DNA of 64,000 nucleotides from Pachyseris speciosa (lineage: Eukaryota; Cnidaria; Anthozoa; Scleractinia; Pachyseridae). Where the stretch lies: contig JAEMWC010000248.1 in assembly GCA_016490735.1 (NCBI GenBank), positions 138,501-202,500 on the forward strand, in the 5' to 3' direction. The position numbers were made by a program, and so were the translations under genes. Numbering within the stretch: the stretch's first letter is position 1; each line of letters begins with the position of its first letter. The notes under the pieces were generated by a model, which was given only the letters and a program-made list of their open reading frames with translations, had not been told where the DNA came from and did not search any database. Below are positions 35,270 through 43,928 of this stretch, piece after piece.

Positions 35270-37553
35270 CTAACACATGTAAAAAAAGAACTTGGGCAAT
35301 ATTAATACAGTTTAATACAGTTTACAGTGAGCGAATAATCTAATTGTTTTAGTATAAATCTACTAGTCATTCAAAACTAGACAAGTAAATTATCTAAATC
35401 CTCCCGCCATTTTGTTGACAACCGCTACTCACTATCACAGGACAGCTAGTAGCGTGGCCAATCAGAGAATGCCATTCGTGATAGAAAGCTAGTAGATTTA
35501 TACTAAAAAGCGTTATAGTCCATCTTCTATTATCTTGACCTCATGCTTGGCCAAGAACCCATAGCACATAGTCTCCAGTTAAACAAATGGTTGCAATAAG
35601 CTATCACAAAAAGATAAAGAGCTTTCGAAATGGAAAACACAACTTCATGCAAGCCCAGATTAGCTTAGTTTAGTTTGTTTTTTGCACTATTTACAAACAT
35701 TTCTACATTAAAGTACATTAAATGGGTAGAGATATGGCCAGCAGCTAAATTACACACCTGATAAAAAGCAAATGTGTGCAGTGATCAAAGTGGCTTAGGT
35801 GTTTGAGTTGGTCACTGCCATGGACAATTAATTGGCATGAACATGTACATAGATATTTAAAGAACAAAGTAATTTTAATGTTATAATTTCGATGTACAGT
35901 ATGGACTCATTCAATCATGAACTGGGAGTTAAAAATGAAACAGAACTTTCAACTCTTCATCTTTGTTAACTCATGTGGCGATAGTTGCTTACTTGATTCG
36001 TCACGATGTGCAAAATGAAATCAATCAATTCCAATGTACTCACTACTACACAAGGGCATAACTCATCTCCGAATGACTTCTCCACTGCATTGGTAATTCA
36101 ATGTGGCAAACGTGATAGGAAAGTTTAGTTACTTTAGAATATGCTCATAGGGCTATTGGATGATTGACAGATTTTTTCCATTCGGCGTTCACTGGGAGCT
36201 GAAAAGCGGCAAGTGTAGCTTGCTTGTGCGAGTAAAATGAGTCGCTACGAAAAAGCTCATTCTAACATCCTGAAGCCGAAAAACCGATAAAAGCGTTGTT
36301 TGAGAAGCCCTTTCGCCATAACTTTAGCCTAAATGAATTTTTTTAAGTAAGATGAATGCGAAACATGCGACTTCAAATCTACAGCCACGCGAGGTATCAC
36401 CATGAGACCTCACGGAGCAGATCACTCGTGAATAGTCGGCAGTGCTTTGGATGGTATCCTGCAGAAAAATCTAACCACTAAATAATACAAATTTGTGTCA
36501 ACAAATAACGCTTTTCTTTTCTATTAATGAAACGAGAGATGCTCATTTAAGCTTAAGCTTTATAATATTGTCCGGCTACAACATGAAGACAAAATGAAAT
36601 GACTGTTCCATACAACGGCCTCAACTGCTTAACAAACTAACCTTTTCGCCAATCACTTAAGTCCTGTACTGCACTCAAACCTCACTACTAGTCAGAACGG
36701 TTGCTAATACCTGGGAAATAAAGGTATTTAACCCAACCATCCTTACCATAATCCTTTCCATAACTGCCGGAGGCCGGCGGCCGCGTTTTTGCTGCGTTCT
36801 CGGAGGCCTCGGACCCGTTGCGCACGATTGGCTCAACCCTCCTCGTTGACCAATAGGAGAGCGAGTCTTTACTTTACAGAGTTTTCCCTCTCGCGCGTTG
36901 GGATGTGTACGCACGGAGAGGAAAACAACAACATTGCATGAAAATCAGCTGGAACATTGACCCCAATCCAACGTAGTACTGAGTCAATTTAACTTAAGCT
37001 TATGCGAGTTAACTTAAGTAAAGTGAGCATTTCACAGGTGATTTTACATTTGAATACTCGCGAACCCTCAATAAAATTATTTGTTGTCACCCCATCAAAA
37101 TCAAATGATTCTTCTCACCTTTGCTATAGTCTTCCTCAACTTCTTGTGTTAGGTATGGAAGTCTCCATACATTACACAGGCCGACGGTAAAGCCGATCGC
37201 GACAAACTTGAGCAGTGAGAAAAGAAAATCGAATTTAGCAACCCTTCCTTGGTCATTTCCAGCCTGGAGGATCTCGATGTGATCGTGAGCTCCCCACAAT
37301 AAACCCCACAAGTACCCTGTACAAAACGAGAAACACGAAATAAGTATATCTCAAAGCCTCATCAAGGGTGGACTCATCTTCGAACCGGTATTTTCATCGA
37401 TAAACTTTCATGTAGGTGTGCTCGATAGACTTGCCAACCAGGACTTGTCTGTAGTGCAGAAAAGCGCATTGTTAAACTTCATGCTGCATTTGTAGCTACT
37501 GTTGAGTGCCTCCTGTGAGCGGGTTTAAAACGCTTACTTAATGCTGATGCCAT
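22770..37553 (-). CDS. SLC6-like membrane protein with C-terminal MyD88-type Death domain (copy A), six exons
   Basis: Exons on the minus strand: 37538-37553, 37119-37316, 32914-33128, 28534-28602, 25510-25734 and 22770-23228. Every donor and acceptor is canonical and every phase agrees, giving 393 residues. Residues 36-61 are an SLC6 first transmembrane helix (AIGFTVGLCNVWRLPYL; family form GLGNVWRFPYL). Residues 72-96 fit SLC6 helix 2, and 144-193 fit helices 9-10 (ADVTPYWELMKNAS). Hydrophobic stretches at 203-225 and 253-268 would be the last two helices. Helices 3-8 are missing. Residues about 303-389 are a Death domain closest to MyD88 (NPTDTILETW, RPDATVGRLIELL). SLC6 proteins transport amino acids and transmitters; this one lacks most of the substrate core, so signalling is more likely than transport. 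Function is inferred. Confidence 0.85.
23356..23570 (+). repeat. Fragment of ACCCCTTTCGTATACC repeat family (copy A)
   Basis: Starts with a C-run/G-run palindrome (CCCCCCTCCC...GGGAGGGGGGG), then GGAGGCTCCGCC, CCGACCCCTTACCCTTTTAT and two ACCCCTTTCGTATACC words. Related pieces are at 32,220-32,620, 55,205-55,625 and 61,826-61,960. The family appears to have G/C-run termini and no coding capacity. Confidence 0.65.
23600..24750 (+). pseudogene. Penelope-like retroelement remnant with GIY-YIG end (in intron 5, antisense)
   Basis: Around 23,680-24,000 the plus strand reads NSRHLNIRFTMEKEIDHKIP, FLDVLINNDSS, KTFTGLLTNYFSFTN and, after breaks, SKRIFYQP, a reverse transcriptase segment of Penelope-like type. 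Around 24,270-24,590 it reads SGCNGCYVGETTQ, then DHASTIFQLKIKEAIHIQ, the GIY-YIG-type endonuclease end these elements carry. Stops and frameshifts make it dead. Copy C keeps only a short related piece (55,640-55,835). Confidence 0.75.
24751..25389. other. Intron 5 sequence, no feature beyond G-rich run
   Basis: A short G-run lies at about 25,167-25,185. Nothing else recognised. Confidence 0.4.
25390..25497 (+). repeat. Retroelement 3' tail ending in (GTT)n beside exon 5 donor
   Basis: GCCTGCCTC...GGGCTCAAACG, AATAAAGTTGTTGTTG and a GTT run look like the 3' end of a retroelement inserted in plus orientation. The run stops about 10 bp from the exon 5 splice donor at 25509. Copy C has the same tail, partly duplicated (about 55,858-55,938). 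Confidence 0.6.
25510..25734 (-). CDS. SLC6/Death gene copy A, exon 5
   Basis: Acceptor TTATTTCAG, then WELMKNASLP and two hydrophobic segments (MFLILMMNVGILTVCI and SYCVSVLLIINCYTLLVAG), ending GILTTQ before the donor GTATCC. It is 225 bp, phase 0 to phase 0, residues 167-241. The first segment fits SLC6 helix 10 and the second helix 11, but the family match weakens here. Confidence 0.9.
25735..28113. other. Intron 4 sequence of copy A, no other feature
   Basis: Collinear with 56,176-57,820 and 59,697-60,641 of copy C. Open frames such as 26111-26329 and 26658-26891 are not supported by any family or splice signal. Confidence 0.5.
28114..28453. mobile_element. MITE with CAGTATTGTGCAAAAG ends (copy A)
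   Basis: The left end (AGTATTGTGCAAAAGCAATG) and right end (CATTACTTTTGCACAATACTG) are inverted repeats. In copy C the ends are more complete (60,642-60,976) and flanked by TA, a Tc1/mariner signature. The interior has repeated CGAAATTTCG-like words. Presence in both copies dates it before the duplication. Confidence 0.75.
28534..28602 (-). CDS. SLC6/Death gene copy A, exon 4
   Basis: A 69-bp exon between the acceptor TTTTTTCTACAG and the donor GTAAGT, phase 0 to phase 0. It encodes residues 144-166, a hydrophobic helix followed by NADVTPY, matching the end of SLC6 helix 9 and the following turn. The copy C exon is 15 bp shorter in frame. Confidence 0.85.
29544..29695 (+). repeat. Poly-G tracts
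   Basis: GGGTGGGGGGAGGGGGGG at about 29,551 and a near-pure run of about 28 G with one A around 29,668-29,700. Copy C has only GGGGTGGGTGAG at the second site, so the run expanded in copy A or shrank in C. Confidence 0.8.
31862..32030 (+). pseudogene. Penelope-like reverse transcriptase C-terminal fragment
   Basis: Reads PSVTNLKEILMSKWHFIEKQ and LMLREIFKEPPL before a frame break, matching the end of the reverse transcriptase at 42,939-43,806 (NLKNILMSKWHLIENQPMLR). A short dead fragment. Confidence 0.8.
32279..32537. mobile_element. 259-bp foldback element nested in repeat debris
   Basis: The arms of about 100 bp are near-perfect inverted copies (GAAGAGGCTAGTGGAAAACC outermost). AATT flanks both sides; because AATT is palindromic it could be target duplication or part of the arm. 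It lies within an ACCCCTTTCG-family fragment whose uninterrupted form can be seen at about 55,500-55,560. Non-coding. Confidence 0.85.
32914..33128 (-). CDS. SLC6/Death gene copy A, exon 3
   Basis: Acceptor ATCAACAG, 215 bp, donor GTATGT after ATTGGAAAG. It completes codon 72 (G) and encodes through residue 143. CYHIIYAFLLVVTGRSLIIF aligns with SLC6 helix 2 after the usual GG.AF; the second half (SIHHVVTGLKSIGK) fits the stretch just before SLC6 helix 9. The normal helices 3-8 would fall inside this exon and are absent. Confidence 0.88.
33331..35212. other. Intron 2 sequence, no other gene
   Basis: Beyond the end of the duplication. A minus-strand frame at 33439-33816 and a plus-strand frame at 34156-34365 have no recognised domain. 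Retroelement-like AT-rich tails occur but cannot be assigned. Confidence 0.4.
35213..35269 (+). repeat. AAT microsatellite
   Basis: About 18 AAT/TAA units. Confidence 0.95.
35347..35508. mobile_element. 162-bp MITE
   Basis: TTTTAGTATAAATCTACTAG at the left end is repeated exactly inverted at the right end (CTAGTAGATTTATACTAAAA). No clear target duplication and no coding content. Confidence 0.8.
36390..37130. repeat. Segment duplicated at 45,900-46,785 (copy A side)
   Basis: From ACCTCACGGAGCAGATCACT through the GC-rich CCGGCGGCCGCGTTTTTGCT block, the AACATTGACCCCAATCCA block and the exon 2 donor region, this matches 45,900-46,785 in order and orientation. It links the 3' edge of exon 2 and part of intron 2 to a third, partial copy of the gene region. 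Confidence 0.9.
37119..37316 (-). CDS. SLC6/Death gene copy A, exon 2 (SLC6 helix 1)
   Basis: Acceptor TTTTGTACAG, 198 bp, donor GTGAGA. Residues 7-71 contain a charged lead-in and then the SLC6 signature GFTVGLCNVWRLPYL. The asparagine of GLGN, which helps bind sodium in SLC6 proteins, is kept; the neighbouring glycine is C and the F of WRFPY is L. Confidence 0.88.
37538..37553 (-). CDS. SLC6/Death gene copy A, exon 1 (start)
   Basis: A 16-bp coding part, ATG GCA TCA GCA TTA A, before the donor GTAAGC. The ATG context (GAAACTATGG) is favourable and the phase (one base) matches exon 2 exactly, giving MASALR. The 5' untranslated part probably extends upstream toward 37,650. The small size is the main reason for caution. 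Confidence 0.7.
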
Positions 37554-37881
37554 AGTTTCTTCTTTGCTTTGTATGATTAGGGTTGTGAAACTTATCCTTC
37601 GCGGTTGATCAGACGGCATGCAACTTCAAAATTCAAAATACTACCGCATTGTCGGTGAACAGTGGAGGACGGGGAGCGCGCGGCCTATATATAGTAACAG
37701 CAGACAATTAAAATGGAGCGATTTGATTGGCTCAACATTTCATAGTTGCCTGAACGTAAGAAACCCTGACGAAATCCAGATTTTGCATGAAAACACAAAA
37801 TGGTTTCTCATAGGTGAAATCGCATTCGAGAACACTGATTGGCCGAAACGGATCTCGCTCGTTGGTGAGGAAACTTGAAAT
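37554..37881. promoter_or_regulatory. Probable bidirectional promoter region
   Basis: Between the SLC6/Death start (minus) and the RecQ-like start (plus). CTATATATAG, a palindromic TATA-like box, is at 37685-37694, about 130 bp from one ATG and 190 bp from the other. ATTGG (CCAAT box) occurs at 37726-37730 and 37838-37842. A TATA-like box readable on both strands suits divergent transcription. Confidence 0.45.
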
Positions 37882-38085
37882 ATGGCGGGCGGAATGTCCG
37901 AGGACACTCCGCCATATTTCGTTCCATATTTCGTTCCGGCGGAAGCCACACGAACTAAACTAGAGTTTAACGCAGCTAGAAATGAGGTTTGCGAGACTTT
38001 TGGATTACAGAAATTCCACGAAGAGCAACAAAACGCCATAGCTTTGTTTTTTGATGGAAAGACTGTCCGTGACTGTCCGACATGA
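37882..38085 (+). pseudogene. RecQ-like helicase N-terminal fragment
   Basis: Encodes 67 residues from MAGGMSEDTPPYFVPYFVPA; residues about 40-60 read FGLQKFHEEQQNAIALFFDG, the Q-motif region before the Walker A site of RecQ-type helicases of transposon origin. The frame ends soon after, before the ATP-binding loop. It could be a dead fragment, or a first exon whose donor I cannot identify. A hairpin (ATATGGCGG ... CCGCCATAT, 37,880-37,918) covers its start. Confidence 0.65.
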
Positions 38086-38322
38086 AATTTAAGGCGATGC
38101 CAGCTAGTGATCGCATCGCTTCTTTGGAAGAAACCGTGTACTATTTTCATAGTATCACCTCTGACAGCGAGTCATGTAGCAGCTCTCGTAAGATGCGTTC
38201 TGATTGGCTGAGAGCCTTTTTCTCCAATTTTGTTTTCCCTCAAGACAAATTTATTGAATTGCTAATGAAGTACGGTCTTTTAGAAAATAAATCACATTAA
38301 GTAATTAGTAATCAAAGGCTTT
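38086..38322. other. No gene recognised
   Basis: A 72-codon open frame at 38082-38300 has no family match. An ATTGGCTGAGAGCC word near 38,201 resembles the promoter-side ATTGGCTCAAC word at 37,726. Confidence 0.35.
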
Positions 38323-38686
38323 AGAGAGACAGAGACAGACAGAAAGGCAGACAGACAGACAGACAGACAGAGAGATTGACTGAGAGAGGGATAGAGAAAG
38401 AAACAGAGAGAGATATACTAACAGACAAGGATAAAAAACAAAGGAAGAGTGAGACTAACAGAGATTGATTAGATTAGACTAACAGAGATTGATATAGAAA
38501 CAGACAGACAGAGAGATAGACTAACAGAGATGGATAGAGAGACAAACTGACAAGGATTAGATTAGATATAGATTTACTTTTGTTTGAATGCAGTAATATA
38601 CTTTATAGAGCCAGACAGACAGGACAGAGATAGAGAAATTGAGAGAGACAGACAGACAGACAGAGAGAGACAGACAGAGAGACAGA

Positions 38687-38720
<34 letters not shown>

Positions 38721-38789
38721 CAGAGAGACAGAGAGAGAGACAGAGAGACAGAGAGAGAGAGACAGAGAGAGAGAGAGACAGAGAGAGAC

Positions 38790-38830
<41 letters not shown>

Positions 38831-38922
38831 CAGAGAGAGAGACAGAGAGAGAGAGAGACAGAGAAAGAGAGAGAGAGAGACAGAGACAGAGAGAGAGAGA
38901 CAGAAAGAGAGAGAGACAGAGT
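38323..38922 (+). repeat. GACA/GAGA microsatellite region
   Basis: GACAGACA, GAGACAGAGA and GATTGATTAGATTAGACTAACAGA blocks fill 38,323-38,580 loosely and 38,608-38,922 densely. Long open frames across it (Arg/Glu/Asp-rich one way, Ser/Leu-rich the other) follow from a repeat without stops, not from a gene. Confidence 0.95.
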
Positions 38923-38929
38923 AAGTATT

Positions 38930-39921
38930 CAGGGTATCAAGATCTAGAGTATCCAGGGTGTCAAGAGTATCCAGGGTATCAAGAGTATCCAGGGTATCAA
39001 GAGTATCCAGGGTATCGAGGGTATCAAGGGTATCAAGAGTATCAAGGGTATCGAGAGTACCCAGGGTATCAAGAGTATCAAGGGTATCGAGGGTGTCAAG
39101 AGTATCCAAGGTATCAAGAGTATCCAGGGTATCAAGAGTACCAAGGGTATTCAGGGGATCAAGAGTATCCAGGGTATCAAGAGTATCCAGGGTATCAAGA
39201 GTATCAAGGGTATCCAGGGTATCAAGGGTATCCAGGGTATCAAGAGTATCCAGGGTATCAAGGGAATCCAGGGTATCAAGAGTATCCAGGGTATCAAGGG
39301 TATCAAGAATATCAAGGGTATCAAGAGTATCAAGAGTATCCAGGGTATCAAGGGTATCAAGAGTATCAAGGGTATCCAGGGTATCAAGGGTATCCAGGGT
39401 ATCAAGAGTATCAAGGGTGTCAAGAGTATCAAGGGTATCAAGAGTATCAAGGGTATCCAGGGTATCAAGAGTATCCAGGGTATTAAGAGTATCAAGAGTA
39501 TCCAGGGTATCAAGAGTATCAAGGGTATCAAGAGTATCAAGGGTATCAAGAGTATCAAGGTATCCAGGGTATCAAGAGTATCAAGGGTATCAAGAGTATC
39601 AAGGGTATCCAGGGTATCAAGAGTATCAAGGGTATCCAGGGTATCAAGAGTATCAAGGGTGTCAAGAGTATCAAGGGTATCCAGGGTATCAAGAGTATCA
39701 AGGGTGTCCAGGGTATCAAGAGTATCCAGGGTATCAAGAGTATCAAGGGTATCCAGGGTATCAAGAGTATCAAGGGTATCCAGGGTATCAAGAGTATCAA
39801 GGGTATCCAGGGTATCAAGAGTATCAAGGGTATCAAGAGTATCAAGGGTATCCAGGGTATCAAGAGTATCCAGGGTATCAAGAATATCCAGCCTATCAAG
39901 AGTATCCAGGGTATCAAGGAC
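38930..39921 (+). repeat. 9-bp minisatellite, about 110 units
   Basis: Tandem units of the form G(G/A)GTATC(A/C)A. Two positions alternate (G or A at position 2, A or C at position 8), giving four unit types arranged in irregular runs. Because no unit has a stop in several frames, long open frames arise on both strands: GYQ/EYP-type and RVS repeats on plus, LDT and LIP repeats on minus. I treat all of them as artefacts of the repeat. Confidence 0.97.
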
Positions 39922-40773
39922 GTAACCAGAACGTGGCGGATGCAACCAAAGAAATAACTACAATACACTTCTATTTACGCCAAAACTACAATCTTAGGTG
40001 ATGAAGTAATGTCATTAAGAAATCACAACTAATCCTTACCTGATACAGTTGTAAAACAATGATTGGCTATAATGGAATTCACCGTTTTGCAACATTTATT
40101 ACTTTCAAAAGCTATACAGGTGGATAACAGTTTCTATCAGGTGGATAACGGTTTCTAACAGGTTGAGTCACAGCTTGAGTGCTCATTACAGTTATGATCT
40201 TTACAGAACAATAATGCTTAAGGTAATTCCCCTGAAAAGGATATACTATTAAGATTTTTTTTTAGACTTGGCACAATTGATAGTCATGCATAGGATATTG
40301 AAAAAATGCAATAAAAAGATGGAGTCACCGTGCTTGTTTTCGCCCTGGATACTCGTTGTTCTAAGTGTTTTTATGGAGTTGTGCGAGAAATGTTCGAAGC
40401 ATGAGCAACTGAGGAAAGCTGTTATTATGTAGCAAAAACTATGAATAGCAGTGAAAATCTAGAGCCTAATTATTTTTCTGGGCTATATTCTTTTAGTATT
40501 GTGATTTCAAATTGCAAGATCTTGCAAATAATATAAGGAAATTGGACCACTTCGTCATCATCTCAAACTCCTTCCTGGCTCCAAACGCAGAGTTTCACTC
40601 CATTTATATATAAATAATGCAACTTCTACTATTAAACTTTTTTTCTCCTTAAATTTTGGTTTTCGTGTGCCTATTACGAGTACATTACACCAATAAAAAA
40701 GGGGGGTCACCTTGCCCGTTTCTTTACAACACGACGACAAAGGGAAAATTTCAGCTGAAGAAGTTCAATTTTA
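39922..40773. other. No gene recognised
   Basis: A short tandem CAGGTGGATAACRGTTTCTA repeat is at about 40,118-40,160. Otherwise featureless AT-rich sequence. Confidence 0.45.
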
Positions 40774-41460
40774 GGGCCATTTATACGGGAGGAAATAAGA
40801 CGCGTCTTATCTAAGACGCGACTTAAATAGGACGCGAACTGTACCGTTTATACGTTCGCGTCCTACATAAGACGCGAAGATCTCGTATAAATGGTTCGCG
40901 TCTTATTTTTGATACAGCCTCGCTTACCCGCCAAGATGGAACGCTGTAGCAAGAAACAAAAGCGTGCTGTCCTGTTATTTCTCAGAGATTTTTTTTCTTA
41001 TGAAGACCACGCCGTAACATACAAAGAAATCAACAGAAATCCGAGAGGAGTCGGAAGAAAGCGATATACGGATTGGTGCGACTGATGGCAGGTTAAAGAA
41101 GGAAGGTGCTGAATTCACTTTTGGCTCTCCCGGCCATCTTTTGCAAAGCTTTGCATCCAATTACGCTATCTAATCATAAGACAAGCTCATGTTTCTGTTG
41201 TTTTTATGCAAGCGCACTTGCAGTTCACGTCTTATTTAGGACGCGAAACCATTTATACGAGGAAGTTCACGTCTTAATTAAGACGCGGACAAAATAAGAA
41301 CAGCTGAAAACCCTGTTCTACGATAAGACGCGTCTTATGTAAGACGCGACTTAAATAAGACGCGAACGCTTATTTTGTACCATTTATACGATCAGTTCGC
41401 GTCTTATTTAAGTCGCGTCTTACATAAGACGCGTCTTATTTTCTCCCGTATAAATGGCCC
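40774..41460. mobile_element. 687-bp inverted-repeat transposon rich in AAGACGCG, TA target site
   Basis: The ends GGGCCATTTATACGGGAG and CTCCCGTATAAATGGCCC are exact inverted repeats flanked by TA (40772-40773 and 41461-41462). The arms continue inward with repeated AAGACGCG/CGCGTCTTA words. A 64-codon plus frame (40891-41085, with MERCSKKQKRAVLLFLRDFF) has no recognised domain. A smaller relative sits at 60,134-60,357. Confidence 0.88.
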
Positions 41461-42640
41461 TAATGTCAAGGCACATTCGCAATGTTTTTAGTGTACGCGC
41501 GCATGAGCGCGCGCTAAATGACGCCATGAACTATGCGCAATGCAATTGAGAGGAACAGGTTGAACTAAAACGGATTATTGAACTAAAGACTAAATATTTT
41601 CCAAGTTGGCTATTATATTTTAATCAGCGAAAGCAAAATAAACGAAATAACAATTAATACTCTCATCACAATCCTCTCATCACATAACATAAATTTTTAC
41701 ATTTACGCAAAACTTCGAAGCGTAGTTGTATAAAGGGCATATTTTAGCTCAGAAAAATTTTTTTTGTGCCTGCACGTTTAGACAGAAAAGAGGACGAAGA
41801 GGTTTTAGGCTATTGTTAAAAGGAATTATTCGTTTCATTTAAAATAAATAAGTTGTTGTTTTATAATGATGTCATAAATATCACTGTGTCTGATTACTAA
41901 GCTCACACAATTATTCTGTCTTACATCATTCATCATTCTTCTCTCGTGATAGTCCGAAAGATAAGCGTAGAATTGTTCAGATTGGTGATACCAGTACCAG
42001 ATTTCATATACCTGATCTTTTTTGGGTAGGTAATGATATAATATTAGAACTTTGGATCCTAACCTGTTCACCATTAATTGGCTAATGGAAAATTCCCAAA
42101 TATTTTCTATAATAAACCACAGGGTACCCAATGCGTAAAACAAAAAATGAAAAGGTTTATTAATAAGTGAGTCGTTTGACCTATATTCTCCTGTGGATTT
42201 TTAGCGGTAACATTTTTATGACATAGTCTCACGAAACGCTCCATGAAATAACCAGTTTCTAGCTTACAAAATGTTCCTTGGGAGGTTTTGTTCACTCCTG
42301 GTAAGAATTTCCACTGCATGTACACAGCACAGTGCAGGGAAGGTTTGCGTTGGTGGACTTGCAGAGTCCCCGACATGCAGGCTTGCAACCACGTCTGATG
42401 AGCTAATTGCACAGTTTTGATGCTTCAGGTAGGGTTGTCCAGGTCGGTATCCACCTGTCTGAAGATAGATGCCATCCCCACTGTGCTGCACCTGGAAGTT
42501 CCTGCATAAGATGTAGTGTGCGCCCCCAGACATGACCTGATTGAAATACTGCCCTTTAAAATGTTGTTTCAGGTCCGCTTGGGTTGGCGGGACACTCTCG
42601 ATACTTCTGGTGCCTTGAGAAAACATGGACTGCCGCGTCT
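41461..42640 (-). other. Unrecognised minus-strand open frames
   Basis: Frames at 41835-42143 (VLILYHYLPKKDQVYEIWYW region), 42107-42412 and 42264-42626 (SVPPTQADLKQHFKGQYFNQ region) are longer than most noise here and overlap. I recognise no domain, find no convincing splice chain, and the right side is cut by an inverted-repeat element. They may be remnants of a transposon gene. Confidence 0.25.
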
Positions 42641-42645
42641 TGTTG

Positions 42646-42875
42646 ACATCATTAGGGAGTTTAAGAAACGAGGACGCGACGGCAACGAAAACGTCATTTC
42701 AAAATATACCTTCTCTTTATTAAAGCACTTTCGCAATTATTCCAATTTGTTCCTCTTGTAAAATGTCGGCAAACTATCCAGGAAGTAATTTTCTATGACC
42801 GACGTTAAAGTAAAGGAAAAGAAAGAAAAATTTGCCATCATGGCTCGCGTTCTCGACAACAACGTGAAATGAGGT
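42646..42875. repeat. TTAAG...ACGGCAACGAAAACG-family element
   Basis: Starts TTAGGGAGTTTAAGAAACGA with CGACGGCAACGAAAACGTCA and ends near TCTCGACAACAACGTGAAAT. This is the same word order as in the elements at 44,721-45,044 and 19,800-20,525, shortened. Confidence 0.55.
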
Positions 42876-42938
42876 TAAAGGGGGTTGACAGGCTAAACAC
42901 GACTCCTGCTGTTTCGTGATGTAATAGGTCTTTGACCT

Positions 42939-43806
42939 TTAGAGTTTCGCTCTGACAAGTATGTCTTTTAGAGATTTCCCTCTCCTGTAGGAGATGAGAG
43001 GTGGTTCTCTGTATATTTCTCTCAGCATTGGTTGATTTTCAATTAAATGCCACTTGCTCATTAAAATATTTTTAAGGTTACGCACTGATGGGTTGTACTG
43101 TGTGACAAAAGGCATTAATCCGTTTTGAACTTTTCGCGGTTTTTGTTGAAGAGCCGACTTTCTATCTGTAAAATTGACTTCTGCGAGGACTTTGTTTACC
43201 AGATTATCTGGATAGCCTCGGACACGCAAGCGTAATCTGAAATTTTTAATGCTTTCTTCAAATGTTGCTTTTGAAGAGGTGTTTCTAAGAAGCCTAAGGG
43301 CTTCGCCTTTGATAAATCGTTTTTTCACGCCTGGAGCGTGACAGGAAGAGAAATGCGTGTATTGGAATGTCTCAGTCGGTTTAAAGTGCGTGCGGATGTC
43401 AAAGATTGAATCTTTGTAGAATCTTTCGCCTTTAAAGATAGTGGTGTCTAGGAAGTTTATTTTCTCTTCTGATATTTCAGCCGTGACTTTTATGGTCGGA
43501 TGGTGCCTGTTTGCTTCTAATATAAATTGGTCTATTTCCTCTCTTTTTGTGTCCCACAGGGAGAACACGTCATCGATGTACCTTTTCCACTCGAGGGGTT
43601 TTATCTTGCTTTTATTGATAATTTCTGTTTCTACCGCGGACATAAAGATGTTGGCAAAAGCAACTGCTACTTTTGTTCCCATTGCGGTACCCTGAGTTTG
43701 GAGATAGTTTCTTCCATTGAACTGGAAGGAGTTCTCCTGTAGTATCAGTCTAAGGCCTGGGACCTGAGGTACAACGTACGAGTCAACATCGTACCGGACT
43801 CCTTTG
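42939..43806 (-). pseudogene. Penelope-like reverse transcriptase (5'-truncated, no endonuclease)
   Basis: An uninterrupted frame contains LRLILQENSFQFNGRNYLQ, GTAMGTKVAVAFANIFM and the catalytic RYIDDVFSLW, then FLDTTIFKGERF and a thumb region ending SLKDILVRAKL and a stop. This is the reverse transcriptase of a Penelope-like retroelement, which copies RNA into DNA at chromosome breaks. The palm N-terminal part with the first catalytic aspartate and the C-terminal GIY-YIG endonuclease are missing, so it cannot move on its own. The frame continues to 43928, but that upstream part does not look like the family. The open frame suggests a fairly recent insertion. Confidence 0.88.
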
Positions 43807-43928
43807 ATAAATCTACTAATCAGGAGAGCTGACAAAAGATCAATACGCTGTTTGATTTTGGTTCCAATAACGATCACAATTATTATCCAAGCAAAACTAT
43901 CACAACAAATAAAGGCTTCTCTCGACAA

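Noticed and set aside
36760..36910. GC-rich block as a CpG-island promoter
   Set aside because: It sits inside intron 2 and is copied with the partial duplication at about 46,240; no gene start of either orientation can be tied to it.
38639..39109. Arg/Glu-rich and Ser/Leu-rich frames
   Set aside because: Direct translations of GACA/GAGA microsatellite.
38584..40001. Open frames of 264-347 codons encoding GYQEYP, RVS, LDT or LIP repeats
   Set aside because: They arise from a 9-bp unit without stops in several frames and appear on both strands at once; no splice or start context supports a gene.
42939..43806. Reverse transcriptase as a host gene (telomerase or group II type)
   Set aside because: Motif wording (GTAMGTKVAVAFANIFM, RYIDDVFSLW) and dead relatives nearby fit a Penelope-like element; the ends are truncated.
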